NCBI GenBank assembly: GCA_964519035.1
Contig: CAZFKZ010000021.1
Span: 1 to 30,526 of the forward strand
Reading direction: 5' to 3'
DNA length: 30,526 bases
DNA from: CAJJBL01 sp964519035
Lineage (GTDB): Bacteria > Pseudomonadota > Alphaproteobacteria > Puniceispirillales > Marisalimonadaceae
The notes under the pieces are model-generated. The model ran no database searches. It was not told the origin of the DNA and saw nothing but the letters and a program-made list of their open reading frames with translations. Position 1 is the first letter of the stretch, and each line of letters opens with the position of its first letter. Below are positions 1-7,877 of the stretch, in pieces. The position numbers and the translations under genes are program-made.

Positions 1-1138
1 ACATAGTAACTACTGCATATTTGACTTTTCTTCTTTTACCTTCTATCAAAGCATGCCCTACTAACCTTGCTCCACTCATTCCATAAGGATGTCCTATAGA
101 AATAGATCCGCCATTCACATTCAACAAGTCATTAGGGATACCTAGTTTATCTCGACAGTAAATAACTTGAACAGCAAAAGCTTCATTGAGTTCCCATAAT
201 CCAATATCTTCCATTTTTAAGTTATGTTTTTTTAAAAGCTTAGGTATTGCAAATACTGGCCCTATACCCATCTCATCAGGCTCACAACCAGCAACAGCAA
301 TACCATGGCAAATACCCATTGGGTTGATATTTCTTTTCTCTGCGAGTTTGGCAGACATCAAAACAGAAGCTGAAGCACCATCAGATAATTGACTAGCATT
401 ACCTGCAGTAATAAATGAGTTGTTACCCATAACAGGTTTTAAACTATTTAAACCATCAATTGTAGTACTTGGCCTGTTACATTCGTCTTTAATAACCTTA
501 ACTTCATGAATAACAATATCTTTACTATCTTTTTGTTGAACAAGCATTTTAGTTTGAACAGGAATTATTTCTTTATTAAATAATCCTGCTTCTTGAGCTG
601 CAAAAGTTCTTTGTTGGCTTTGCAAAGCGTATTCGTCTTGTTTATCTCTTCCTATATTATATCTATTAGCCACTGTTTCAGCAGTTTCAATCATACTCAT
701 ATAAATGTCAGGTTTAAATTGTAAAAGAGATCTATCACATGATTTGTATTTATTTGAAAATTCATTTTGGACTAAAGAAATTGATTCAATTCCTCCACTA
801 ACAACGATATCCATTTCATTGCACGCAATTTGCTTCGCTCCAGTAGCGATTGCCATTAGGCCTGATGCACATTGACGATCAATAGTCATACCAGGGACAT
901 TTACAGGCAATTCAGAAGCAACAGCTGATAATCTACCTATATTATAACCTTGTGTCCCTTGTTGCACCGCAGCGCCCATGATAACATCTTCTATTTCATG
1001 AGGGTCTACACCAGATCTTTTGATACATTCCTTTATTGCGTAACTTGCTAACGTTGGGGCATCTGTATCATTATATGACCCTTTATATGCTTTCGCAATT
1101 GGCGTTCTTGCAGTTGATATGATGACAGCTTGATCCAT
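1..1138 (-). CDS. Thiolase family acetyl-CoA C-acyltransferase, 3' end cut by window edge
   Basis: This enzyme would carry out thiolytic cleavage or condensation of 3-oxoacyl-CoA in the cytoplasm. 379 whole codons are visible from an ATG at 1138, preceded by AAAGG about 8 bases upstream. The thiolase N-terminal domain carries the nucleophile in DRQCASG (Cys90). The C-terminal domain has NEAFA (about 318-322) and GGSISIGHP with His350. The frame leaves the window at VVTM followed by the first base of the next codon, just where the second catalytic Cys of the family normally lies, so only the last dozen or so residues are missing. It is the last visible gene of a minus-strand run with the PhyH, TIM-barrel and TauD genes upstream, suggesting it finishes the degradation of whatever those enzymes produce. 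Substrate chain length cannot be read from the sequence. Confidence 0.93.
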   Translation of the reverse strand, partial: MDQAVIISTARTPIAKAYKGSYNDTDAPTLASYAIKECIKRSGVDPHEIEDVIMGAAVQQGTQGYNIGRLSAVASELPVNVPGMTIDRQCASGLMAIATGAKQIACNEMDIVVSGGIESISLVQNEFSNKYKSCDRSLLQFKPDIYMSMIETAETVANRYNIGRDKQDEYALQSQQRTFAAQEAGLFNKEIIPVQTKMLVQQKDSKDIVIHEVKVIKDECNRPSTTIDGLNSLKPVMGNNSFITAGNASQLSDGASASVLMSAKLAEKRNINPMGICHGIAVAGCEPDEMGIGPVFAIPKLLKKHNLKMEDIGLWELNEAFAVQVIYCRDKLGIPNDLLNVNGGSISIGHPYGMSGARLVGHALIEGKRRKVKYAVVTM

Positions 1139-1184
1139 AATAAAACCTTTTAAATTTAATTAACATATAAACTATATCAGATCT

Positions 1185-1949
1185 TTAAGAATAAGTTAGA
1201 TTATTTTCACCCAAAGCATCGATTCCTCTCATATGATATATTTTTCTATCTGAGTATTTACTAGCATTAAGTTTAGTTAATAATTTTTTATCCCTAACCA
1301 TTTGGTGGTCGAATTTACTTGTTGTAGGCATATAACGCATTGTAATGGCTCTTCTAGCTTTTTCTGACTTGTTAGCTTCGGATCCATGAACCAAATAGAC
1401 ATCATGAAGAGATATTTGCCCTCTTTTTAAAACTAAGTTGATAGATTTTGTCTCATCAAATTCTTCTTTAACTAACTCTTGATTTAATGTTAAATTTTTA
1501 TCTTCATTTGTTTTGTGAGCTTTCAATTTTTGATCTATGTGGGATCCTTTAATAAATTTCAAACAACCATTTTCAACTGTAGAATCATCAATTGCCAGCC
1601 ATACTGTGCATGTAGCTAGAGGTCTTATTGGCCAATACTGTCCATCTTGATGCCAAGGTGTCGCATGACCATTAAGTGCCGGCTTAGCAAAAAAACTTGA
1701 ATTCCACAAAGCAAAGTCAGATCCAATTAATTGCTCCACATAATTTAAGATATCTTTGTTTTTACAAAATTCTAAGAACCCCTCATCATAAGACAAAACT
1801 GCTGGACAGTAGTTTCTAAATTCAGGATTTTTTTCTAAAAGATCATTATGCCTTTCTTCTATTTTTAATAAAGTTTCTTCTGGCATAACAAAATCAGGAA
1901 TTACATACCCATCTTTTTGATATTGCTTAACTTGTATTTCTGAAAGCAT
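1185..1949 (-). CDS. Phytanoyl-CoA dioxygenase (PhyH) family Fe(II)/2-oxoglutarate oxygenase
   Basis: This is a 254-residue cytoplasmic non-heme iron oxygenase of the PhyH group, which hydroxylates small molecules or CoA esters using 2-oxoglutarate and O2. The facial triad is visible: HxD in PWHQDGQYW (His100, Asp102) and the distal His188 in YLVHGSEAN, followed by an Arg-rich stretch ARRAITMRY (199-206) that should bind 2-oxoglutarate. The ATG at 1949 has AGGA 7-8 bases upstream. It lies 26 bases after the TIM-barrel gene and 46 bases before the thiolase on the same strand, so co-transcription is likely. The length is typical for bacterial PhyH proteins. The substrate is unknown. Confidence 0.9.
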   Translation of the reverse strand: MLSEIQVKQYQKDGYVIPDFVMPEETLLKIEERHNDLLEKNPEFRNYCPAVLSYDEGFLEFCKNKDILNYVEQLIGSDFALWNSSFFAKPALNGHATPWHQDGQYWPIRPLATCTVWLAIDDSTVENGCLKFIKGSHIDQKLKAHKTNEDKNLTLNQELVKEEFDETKSINLVLKRGQISLHDVYLVHGSEANKSEKARRAITMRYMPTTSKFDHQMVRDKKLLTKLNASKYSDRKIYHMRGIDALGENNLTYS

Positions 1950-1975
1950 TTTCTGTCCTTAATAAATTATAGTGT

Positions 1976-2986
1976 TTAAGTCTGAGTTTCATTTTTAATA
2001 AATTGCCATGTATCTTTCATCCAATTTGTACATTCAATAGCTTGTTCAAAAAGTGAATATTTACATCCTTCACCATAATCAGTGTTAGGAATGAATTCTG
2101 TTGAAATTTGACCTAATTTAGATTTAGGGTCTTTTTCATGATATTTCATTAATTGTTTAATGCATTCTTTCCATGGATCTAGTTGGTGTAATTCCCAAAG
2201 TTCGTGATATTCGCCATTTTCTGGCTTTTTAAATGGATATTGTATTCCTCGACCAACAGCTCCATCAGGATGAGTGCCCAATATATTAAGAGGATTATTC
2301 GGTATAGCTGATCTTGCATGGCAATGCCTTATCCATCCAGAATTAATCCACTCGTCAACAACATTTCCTTTTATAAAAGGATCTAAAATTAGATCACCCG
2401 ATAATATTTTTTTATCAATATCAAAAACTTTCTGTTCCTTTGGGTTATTAATTTTAAAAATAACATGACTATGATCTAGGGTCATATTAAATTCTATTCC
2501 TCTTTCTTCAACAAGTTTACCTACAATAGAAACTCTAGAAAAATCTTCACTCCACATATTTACATGAACCTCAAAACAAGGTGTCACTCCCAATTGCTTT
2601 CCAATATCATAAGCTTCGAGGTAAGCATCTCTGACTTCTATATCTGTAACTAATTTACCATTATTGTTTAAAGACTGAATTTGAACGTTATGAACAACTG
2701 AACCAAGTTCTTTTGCTGTACGTAAATTTTGCTTTAATAAATGTTTATGACTTCCAATTTCATAGAACCAACCACCAGCTCTTATTGGTATATCGTATTT
2801 AATACTAGATTTTTTAAAATCTTCTATCTCTGAAAGTTCAGGAGTTTTATCCACATAGTCAAAAATTCCAATATCTTTAACCATACTAAATCTAGTTTCT
2901 ATGTTAGGCATTAAATCTAAATGAGTATGTTTTATACCATTGGTTTGGATACCAAACTGAAGTTCATTTTGTAAATTTTCACTCAT
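1976..2986 (-). CDS. Xylose isomerase-like TIM-barrel protein
   Basis: This 336-residue soluble protein resembles the sugar phosphate isomerase/epimerase and AP endonuclease 2 superfamily. Possible metal-site motifs typical of the fold are CFEVHVNMW (about 157-165), MTLDHSHV, WIRHCHARS and, near the end, ISTEFIPN. Acidic and histidine residues at successive strand ends fit a divalent-metal TIM barrel. No signal peptide or membrane segment is seen. It sits between a TauD-type and a PhyH-type oxygenase on the same strand with gaps of 18 and 26 bases, so it probably isomerises an intermediate between two oxygenation steps; that role is inference. The start at 2986 has only a weak purine-rich A tract ahead of it. 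Confidence 0.8.
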   Translation of the reverse strand: MSENLQNELQFGIQTNGIKHTHLDLMPNIETRFSMVKDIGIFDYVDKTPELSEIEDFKKSSIKYDIPIRAGGWFYEIGSHKHLLKQNLRTAKELGSVVHNVQIQSLNNNGKLVTDIEVRDAYLEAYDIGKQLGVTPCFEVHVNMWSEDFSRVSIVGKLVEERGIEFNMTLDHSHVIFKINNPKEQKVFDIDKKILSGDLILDPFIKGNVVDEWINSGWIRHCHARSAIPNNPLNILGTHPDGAVGRGIQYPFKKPENGEYHELWELHQLDPWKECIKQLMKYHEKDPKSKLGQISTEFIPNTDYGEGCKYSLFEQAIECTNWMKDTWQFIKNETQT

Positions 2987-3004
2987 TTTTTTTTCAAAAT
3001 ATTA

Positions 3005-3847
3005 CTAATTAACTATTTCGCCTTCTAACATAACTCTATGCATAACCCTTAGTTGATTAATATCATAATTTGAATTCGCTCTATGCATAGTACAACGATT
3101 ATCCCAAATAACTAAGTCACCTTTTTTATAATTATGACTATATTGATACTTTGATTGAAAGGAAAAATTATACAAGTCATCTAAAAGTTGATCACTTTCA
3201 TCTTCATTAAATCCAGATATGTGGTCAATTCTATTAGGATTAATATAAAGAGATTTTTCACCTGACATAGGATGAGTTCTTATTAGAGGATGCTCTACAG
3301 CAGGAGTAAGTTTTTCCTCTTCTTTTGATAACTTTTCAACTTCAGAAACATTTCTTCTACTTTGCCACTTATGAACTGCGCGAAGATTACGGATGACACT
3401 TTTCATTTTTTCTGGAAGCTCATTATAAATGGAATAACAATTAATAAAGTCTGTCCCTCCTCCATTTTCTGGCAACGTTTCAGGATATATAAATGTTAAG
3501 GTTGCAGGTTTTTCTCTATAAGAGTCGTCTGTATGCCAATGACTTGCATATACTTTAGGTTTATTTTTAATATCCTTTGTTCTATTTTCAACTACGATGA
3601 CTTCAGGAATTCCATCAATCGTAGCATCTTTTATAAAATATTTTTTTGGAGTTCCAAAAAGCCTTGAGACTTTAACTAGGTCTTCAGGTTTTAAATCTTG
3701 ATTTCGTATACATATTACTGAAAAATTAGTTATAGCTTCTAAAAGTGTTTCTTTAACTTTTTTATTCAGCTCTAATCGTAGATCAACTCCAATTATTTCA
3801 GCACCCATTACCGGTGATAAAGGATTAATATTTATTGTATTTTTCAT
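3005..3847 (-). CDS. TauD/TfdA family Fe(II)/2-oxoglutarate dioxygenase
   Basis: This 280-residue dioxygenase is the first gene of the minus-strand catabolic run. I place the start at ATG 3847, because GGGGGAAG lies about 7 bases upstream; an in-frame start at 3898 would add 17 hydrophobic residues and has no ribosome binding site. Iron ligands are His105 and Asp107 (SHWHTDDSY) and His255 (TMHRANSN). Arg267 and Arg271 (RVMHRVMLEG) follow at +12 and +16 from the distal His, matching the spacing of the 2-oxoglutarate and sulfonate arginines of E. coli TauD. Taurine or another small sulfonate is therefore a reasonable substrate class, but carboxylate substrates also occur in this family. Confidence 0.92.
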   Translation of the reverse strand: MKNTININPLSPVMGAEIIGVDLRLELNKKVKETLLEAITNFSVICIRNQDLKPEDLVKVSRLFGTPKKYFIKDATIDGIPEVIVVENRTKDIKNKPKVYASHWHTDDSYREKPATLTFIYPETLPENGGGTDFINCYSIYNELPEKMKSVIRNLRAVHKWQSRRNVSEVEKLSKEEEKLTPAVEHPLIRTHPMSGEKSLYINPNRIDHISGFNEDESDQLLDDLYNFSFQSKYQYSHNYKKGDLVIWDNRCTMHRANSNYDINQLRVMHRVMLEGEIVN

Positions 3848-4012
3848 ATCATCTTCCCCCAAAGATGTTTGAAATATTATGTTAAGTAAAAAAACCATTT
3901 AAATACAAGAAATAATTTATTTATTGCTTATTAATTAACAAGTTCTTTTTTCTTTTCTTGTAATTTTATGAAAAACCTTCAAAGTTTATATTTTATTTTA
4001 GGTGCTTTAGAT

Positions 4013-4396
4013 ATGAACGATAATTCAATTAGTAAATACATTCATTTTGCTGAAAAAATTCTATTGATTTTTATTGCTTTTGCTACAATTTTTGCAACTG
4101 TTCAAGAAATAATGGATTTGGTAAAATTAAAAAGAGTGCTTTTAGCTGATTTACTTTTACTGTTTATCTACACAGAAGTTTTAGGAATGGTTGCTGTTTT
4201 TTACAAGAGCAGTAGAATACCAGTCACATTACCTTTATTTATTGCGATGACAGCACTAGCAAGGATGATAATTCTTCAGGGAAAAGAGCCAAGTGATCTT
4301 TTATATGAAGCTGGAGCTATAGTTCTAGTTGCATTAGCTTGTTTAATCATTAGAACAAGACCACCTGAAAACTATAGAGCAAATATAGACGAATAA
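4013..4396 (+). CDS. PsiE-like inner membrane protein
   Basis: This is a small polytopic membrane protein of 127 residues. Four hydrophobic segments can be seen, around LLIFIAFATIFATV, LLLLFIYTEVLGMVAVF, LPLFIAMTALARMIIL and AGAIVLVALACLII, which is the layout of the phosphate-starvation-inducible PsiE family. The function of PsiE proteins is unknown. I prefer the ATG at 4013, which has TAGGTG about 8 bases upstream; an in-frame ATG at 3968 would add 15 residues but has no ribosome binding site. It is transcribed away from the TauD gene at 3847. The next gene starts 44 bases downstream on the same strand. No Pho box was recognised upstream. Confidence 0.75.
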   Translation: MNDNSISKYIHFAEKILLIFIAFATIFATVQEIMDLVKLKRVLLADLLLLFIYTEVLGMVAVFYKSSRIPVTLPLFIAMTALARMIILQGKEPSDLLYEAGAIVLVALACLIIRTRPPENYRANIDE

Positions 4397-4440
4397 TTAT
4401 TATTATTCACTTATCACTTTAAATATGATAATTAATTTAA

Positions 4441-5412
4441 ATGCTTATAGATGGACTTCAATACTGTAATTGGTCAGAAAAAATATTTAAACAATGGCGT
4501 AAATCTAATTTGACTGCCGTTCATGTTACTATTTCATATCATGAACAATTTAGAGAAACTGTTTCTAACTTTGAACAATGGAATAAATGGTTTGAACAAT
4601 TCCCTAATTTAATAATGCCAGCTTTCTATGCTGAAGATGTAGAACTCGCAAAGAAAGAAAATAGAACTGCTGTAATATTTGGATTTCAAAACCCAGCCCC
4701 TATGGAAGACGATATTGGATTAGTTGAAATTTTGCATAGGCTTGGTGGTAGATTTATGCAACTTTCATATAATAATCAATCATTATTAGCTACTGGTTGT
4801 TATGAAGAAAATGACCCAGGTATCACTCGAATGGGTAAAGAAGTTATCAAAGAGATGAATAGGGTTGGGATGGTTGTTGATATGTCTCACTCATCCGAAC
4901 GTTCTACTTTTGAGGCTATTGAGCTTTCTTCAAGACCAATAGTAATCAGTCATGCTAATCCATCCTTTTGGCATCCTGCAAAAAGAAATAAATCTAATGA
5001 TATATTAAAAAAATTAGCAGAAAATAATGGAATGCTTGGATTCTCTCTTTATCCACATCATCTGAATAATAGTAGCGATTGCTCAATTGAAGATTTTTGT
5101 TCAATGATTGCTAAGACGGCTGATCTAATGGGTATTGACAACATTGGTTTTGGAACAGACCTTTGCCAAGATCAACCTGATAGCATTGTTGAATGGATGA
5201 GAGTTGGAAGATGGACAAAAGAGATGGACTATGGAGAAGGATCTGCATCTAATCCCGGTTTTCCTGATATGCCTAATTGGTTTAGAGATAACAGAGACTG
5301 GGATAAGATTATTGAAGGTCTTAAGAAATATGGTTTTTCATCTATGGAAATAGATAAAATTAAAGGTGAAAATTGGTTACAATTTTTTCGAAAGTCTTTT
5401 ACTACAGAATGA
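4441..5412 (+). CDS. M19 (renal dipeptidase) family homologue lacking most metal ligands
   Basis: This 323-residue soluble protein has the fold signatures of peptidase family M19: EDDIGLVEILHRLGGRFMQL (89-108), VVDMSHS, VISHANP, RNKSND and GFGTDL. Compared with human renal dipeptidase, the N-terminal DGHND is DGLQY (residues 4-8), so both the first His and the Asp ligand are gone; the bridging Glu of IEGG is Gln83; and the substrate His of LTH is Tyr110. The other zinc ligands His150 and His171, plus Arg182 and Asp240, remain. It has no signal peptide. A two-zinc dipeptidase mechanism is therefore doubtful; a one-metal hydrolase or a binding role is possible. It is followed after 4 bases by an unknown gene, and then by a DUF3726 gene. 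The start has no clear ribosome binding site. Confidence 0.82.
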   Translation: MLIDGLQYCNWSEKIFKQWRKSNLTAVHVTISYHEQFRETVSNFEQWNKWFEQFPNLIMPAFYAEDVELAKKENRTAVIFGFQNPAPMEDDIGLVEILHRLGGRFMQLSYNNQSLLATGCYEENDPGITRMGKEVIKEMNRVGMVVDMSHSSERSTFEAIELSSRPIVISHANPSFWHPAKRNKSNDILKKLAENNGMLGFSLYPHHLNNSSDCSIEDFCSMIAKTADLMGIDNIGFGTDLCQDQPDSIVEWMRVGRWTKEMDYGEGSASNPGFPDMPNWFRDNRDWDKIIEGLKKYGFSSMEIDKIKGENWLQFFRKSFTTE

Positions 5413-5416
5413 TTTT

Positions 5417-7129
5417 ATGGCTAGAAATTTAAAAAAAAATAAAGAAGTCTTTACTAAAATTCTTCTAAGAAAACCATCAGAAGTTATGAAATTATCAAGA
5501 TTAGGTAGTTTCCATCAATCAAGATTATCTTTTAGTCGTCAATTAATAAATGAAATGAAGCAAAAAGAATGGAAGTTTCACATTGCTGAATGGAATATTG
5601 ACAATGAAGGCATAGGTAACGCAGTCATAAATGTACAGGCTAAAAAAGATGTTTTTTCTTTAGTGATTTTTTGTCATTCAATAAAGGATGAAGAAAGAAG
5701 TGATCGTGTAATTGCTGAAAAATGGGATATGACATTTTCTTTGTTTAAAGGAAGTCCCTCAAAAGATGAAATAAGACACATGTCTGAAAACTTAAAAGTA
5801 CAAGAGCTAGGAAGACACTTACCAAAGCAATTAACACTAAGTAGAGCTAATAAATCCTTAAGAATTTTTTCAAAAGTTCTTGCTTCACTAGCAAATGGAC
5901 AACAACCTGATCGTAATCTAATTAATGATATTGGTTACTTAATTAGAACCACAGCAGTATATGGAAATGGCAAATTTGGCATTGGTGATTTTTCTGAAAT
6001 TTCAAAGGAAGCTTTTTTAAAAAAACCTTTCCAAGCAGAAATGTTGACAGTATATCTAATCAGATTTTTCTCAATAAAACTGATCAATTTTCTTGCTGAA
6101 ATTAAAGGTGGTAAAAACGCTGTTAAGTTATCTGACGACATCTCAAAACATATAGGTGTTGGAAACGCTACTGGCTTAGGTATGGCTCCATTTTTATTTA
6201 ATCACCAAGAACTTTTACATAAGTGGATACATGCTAAAGAAACCGCATTATCAAAAGTTTTAGCATTAAGTACTATGACAAATTCTGAGCAAAGTAATAT
6301 TCTCAAATTAATAAACCAAGCTTACAATTATTCTCTTCAATGGAAGGTAAGTGACGAACTTCAATCAAAAAGAATAAAAGAGATAACTAATGATTTAAAA
6401 AACATTTTAAATAATCCGAAAGTAAAAGTTATATTAAATCAAAGTTATCCTCTAAAAAAACTAAAAGATTATTTGTTGAATACTATAAGTGTTGAAACCG
6501 AAGAGTTGCTCTATTCTATTTTTCTTGAACCTTTTTCAAACATTGTTGATGTTTTAACTAATGAAATGAGTGTAAAGGAAGTTAATACTGTATCTATAAA
6601 ATTCAACGTCAGTGAAATTATTGATATTATTGATAGAAATTATATTTGGGCATTGAATATTGATATAAAAAAAGAAAATGAAAATTTCTTTTTCTGGTAT
6701 ACTTCTCAGGCCAAATTAGAACCGAGGTTAGGTTCACAAAAAATAGATAAAGGTATTGATAAAGCTTTACCTTTTGATATTCCCCATCAAATACAAAAAG
6801 CTAAAAAAATTCTAGAGTCTTTACCCTCTAAAATGACTGTATCAGAAGCAATGTTAAATCACCCTGAAATCAGAAATATTGTTAGAAGAGTAATTATCAA
6901 CAACACTTACCCATATAGCGAAATACAAGATAATTTAATTGGATCAAACACAAAACCAATAGACATGTTGAGATGTAAATTGAGTTTTTTTGGCGCCTCA
7001 AAATATGATCCAAAATCTAACTTATGGACAAGAATTACTCTTTTTCAAGGAGCCCCTCTTCCTCATCAATTAGAAGAAGAAAAAAGTTGTGATTGGCTTT
7101 TTCCTTATTTAAATTTATCAAAAAATTAA
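5417..7129 (+). CDS. Uncharacterised 571-residue protein coupled to the M19 homologue
   Basis: I do not recognise a family for this long soluble protein. I place the start at ATG 5417, 4 bases after the upstream TGA, giving MARNLKKN; the open frame extends back to 5366 inside the M19 gene, but that would force a 47-base overlap. Distinct segments that look conserved rather than random are LSRLGSFHQSRLSFSRQLI (about 27-45), KWDMTFSLFKG, LGRHLPKQLTLSRANKSL, TTAVYGNGKFGIGDF, GVGNATGLGMAPFLFNHQEL and, near the C-terminus, LSFFGASKYDPKSNLW and RITLFQGAPLPHQ. No signal peptide, membrane helix, Walker motif or obvious metal site is visible. Its tight spacing with the M19 homologue implies a shared pathway or complex. 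Confidence 0.85.
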   Translation: MARNLKKNKEVFTKILLRKPSEVMKLSRLGSFHQSRLSFSRQLINEMKQKEWKFHIAEWNIDNEGIGNAVINVQAKKDVFSLVIFCHSIKDEERSDRVIAEKWDMTFSLFKGSPSKDEIRHMSENLKVQELGRHLPKQLTLSRANKSLRIFSKVLASLANGQQPDRNLINDIGYLIRTTAVYGNGKFGIGDFSEISKEAFLKKPFQAEMLTVYLIRFFSIKLINFLAEIKGGKNAVKLSDDISKHIGVGNATGLGMAPFLFNHQELLHKWIHAKETALSKVLALSTMTNSEQSNILKLINQAYNYSLQWKVSDELQSKRIKEITNDLKNILNNPKVKVILNQSYPLKKLKDYLLNTISVETEELLYSIFLEPFSNIVDVLTNEMSVKEVNTVSIKFNVSEIIDIIDRNYIWALNIDIKKENENFFFWYTSQAKLEPRLGSQKIDKGIDKALPFDIPHQIQKAKKILESLPSKMTVSEAMLNHPEIRNIVRRVIINNTYPYSEIQDNLIGSNTKPIDMLRCKLSFFGASKYDPKSNLWTRITLFQGAPLPHQLEEEKSCDWLFPYLNLSKN

Positions 7130-7175
7130 TAATAAATAATTAAAGTTTTAAAATATAAGCACTTATATATATTTG

Positions 7176-7206
7176 ATATGATTAATTTTGTTTGATTTAA
7201 TCATAT
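7176..7206. terminator. 10-bp perfect inverted repeat upstream of the DUF3726 gene
   Basis: ATATGATTAA at 7176-7185 pairs perfectly with TTAATCATAT at 7197-7206, leaving an 11-base loop. It lies 46 bases after the stop of the 571-residue gene and 49 bases before the DUF3726 start. The short T-rich stretch TTTTG follows on the plus strand, so it could be a weak terminator; being AT-rich and symmetric it could equally be a repressor operator for the DUF3726 gene. Confidence 0.4.
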
Positions 7207-7255
7207 TTTGTTTCATAGTCTTAATAATTTAAATTGTCCTTAGGCTAATCAAGCG

Positions 7256-7876
7256 ATGATAGAATTATCATTTAATGAAATTTATTCTGAAACTCAAAAA
7301 GCTATTAGGAGTCTAAAAATAGATTGGGGTATAGCAAAAGACGTAGCAATTTTATCCAGATGGCTTGCTCAGCACGATATATATTTCCTTGGATCTCTTC
7401 TTAAAACCACAGATTTATTCACCACACAAAATATTTCTCTATCTATTAGTAAAAATAGTTTCGAAAAGCCACTATCAGCTACTCTTATGGGAATGTTAAT
7501 GATTGAGTATGTGTCAGCAAACAAAATAATTTGGGAAGGATTTATAAACAATCCTAAATTTTTAATTGCGGCAATGAGCATAATGTCAAATGAACAGAAA
7601 ATTAATTTTGAATTATATGATAAAAATAAAAAACTCATTGCTATCACCGAATATAAAGACTGCTATGCAAACTTTGAAAATTTAAAAACATCAACTGATT
7701 ATTTTTATTTAAATATTAATGTGCAAAATAAAAAACATAAATTAAGTAAAATCTTACTTTCTAAAAGTAAAAATGCCTCTAAGATAAATGAAAAATGCTG
7801 GAATAAATTAAAGGCAATGGCTTTTGAAACATACGTGCCTGAAAGTAAGACCTCAATATCTGGAGCTGGATATTAA
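7256..7876 (+). CDS. DUF3726 family protein
   Basis: This 206-residue soluble protein matches what I remember of DUF3726: an N-terminal LSFNEIYSETQKAIRSLKID followed by WGIAKDVAILSRWLAQHD (residues 4-42), and a C-terminal CWNKLKAMAFETYVPES then GAGY. The function of the family is unknown. The middle is AT-rich and lysine-rich with no catalytic motif that I can name. It stands 126 bases after the 571-residue gene on the same strand, separated by an inverted repeat. It converges on the enolase-superfamily gene with a gap of only one base. Its presence beside the M19 homologue supports a three-gene functional unit; that is inference from order and my memory of similar neighbourhoods, not a search. 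Confidence 0.75.
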   Translation: MIELSFNEIYSETQKAIRSLKIDWGIAKDVAILSRWLAQHDIYFLGSLLKTTDLFTTQNISLSISKNSFEKPLSATLMGMLMIEYVSANKIIWEGFINNPKFLIAAMSIMSNEQKINFELYDKNKKLIAITEYKDCYANFENLKTSTDYFYLNINVQNKKHKLSKILLSKSKNASKINEKCWNKLKAMAFETYVPESKTSISGAGY

Positions 7877-7877
7877 A

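Noticed and set aside
186..392. Plus-strand open frame of 68 codons
   Set aside because: It lies wholly inside the thiolase gene on the other strand, whose motifs are clear, and has no ribosome binding site.
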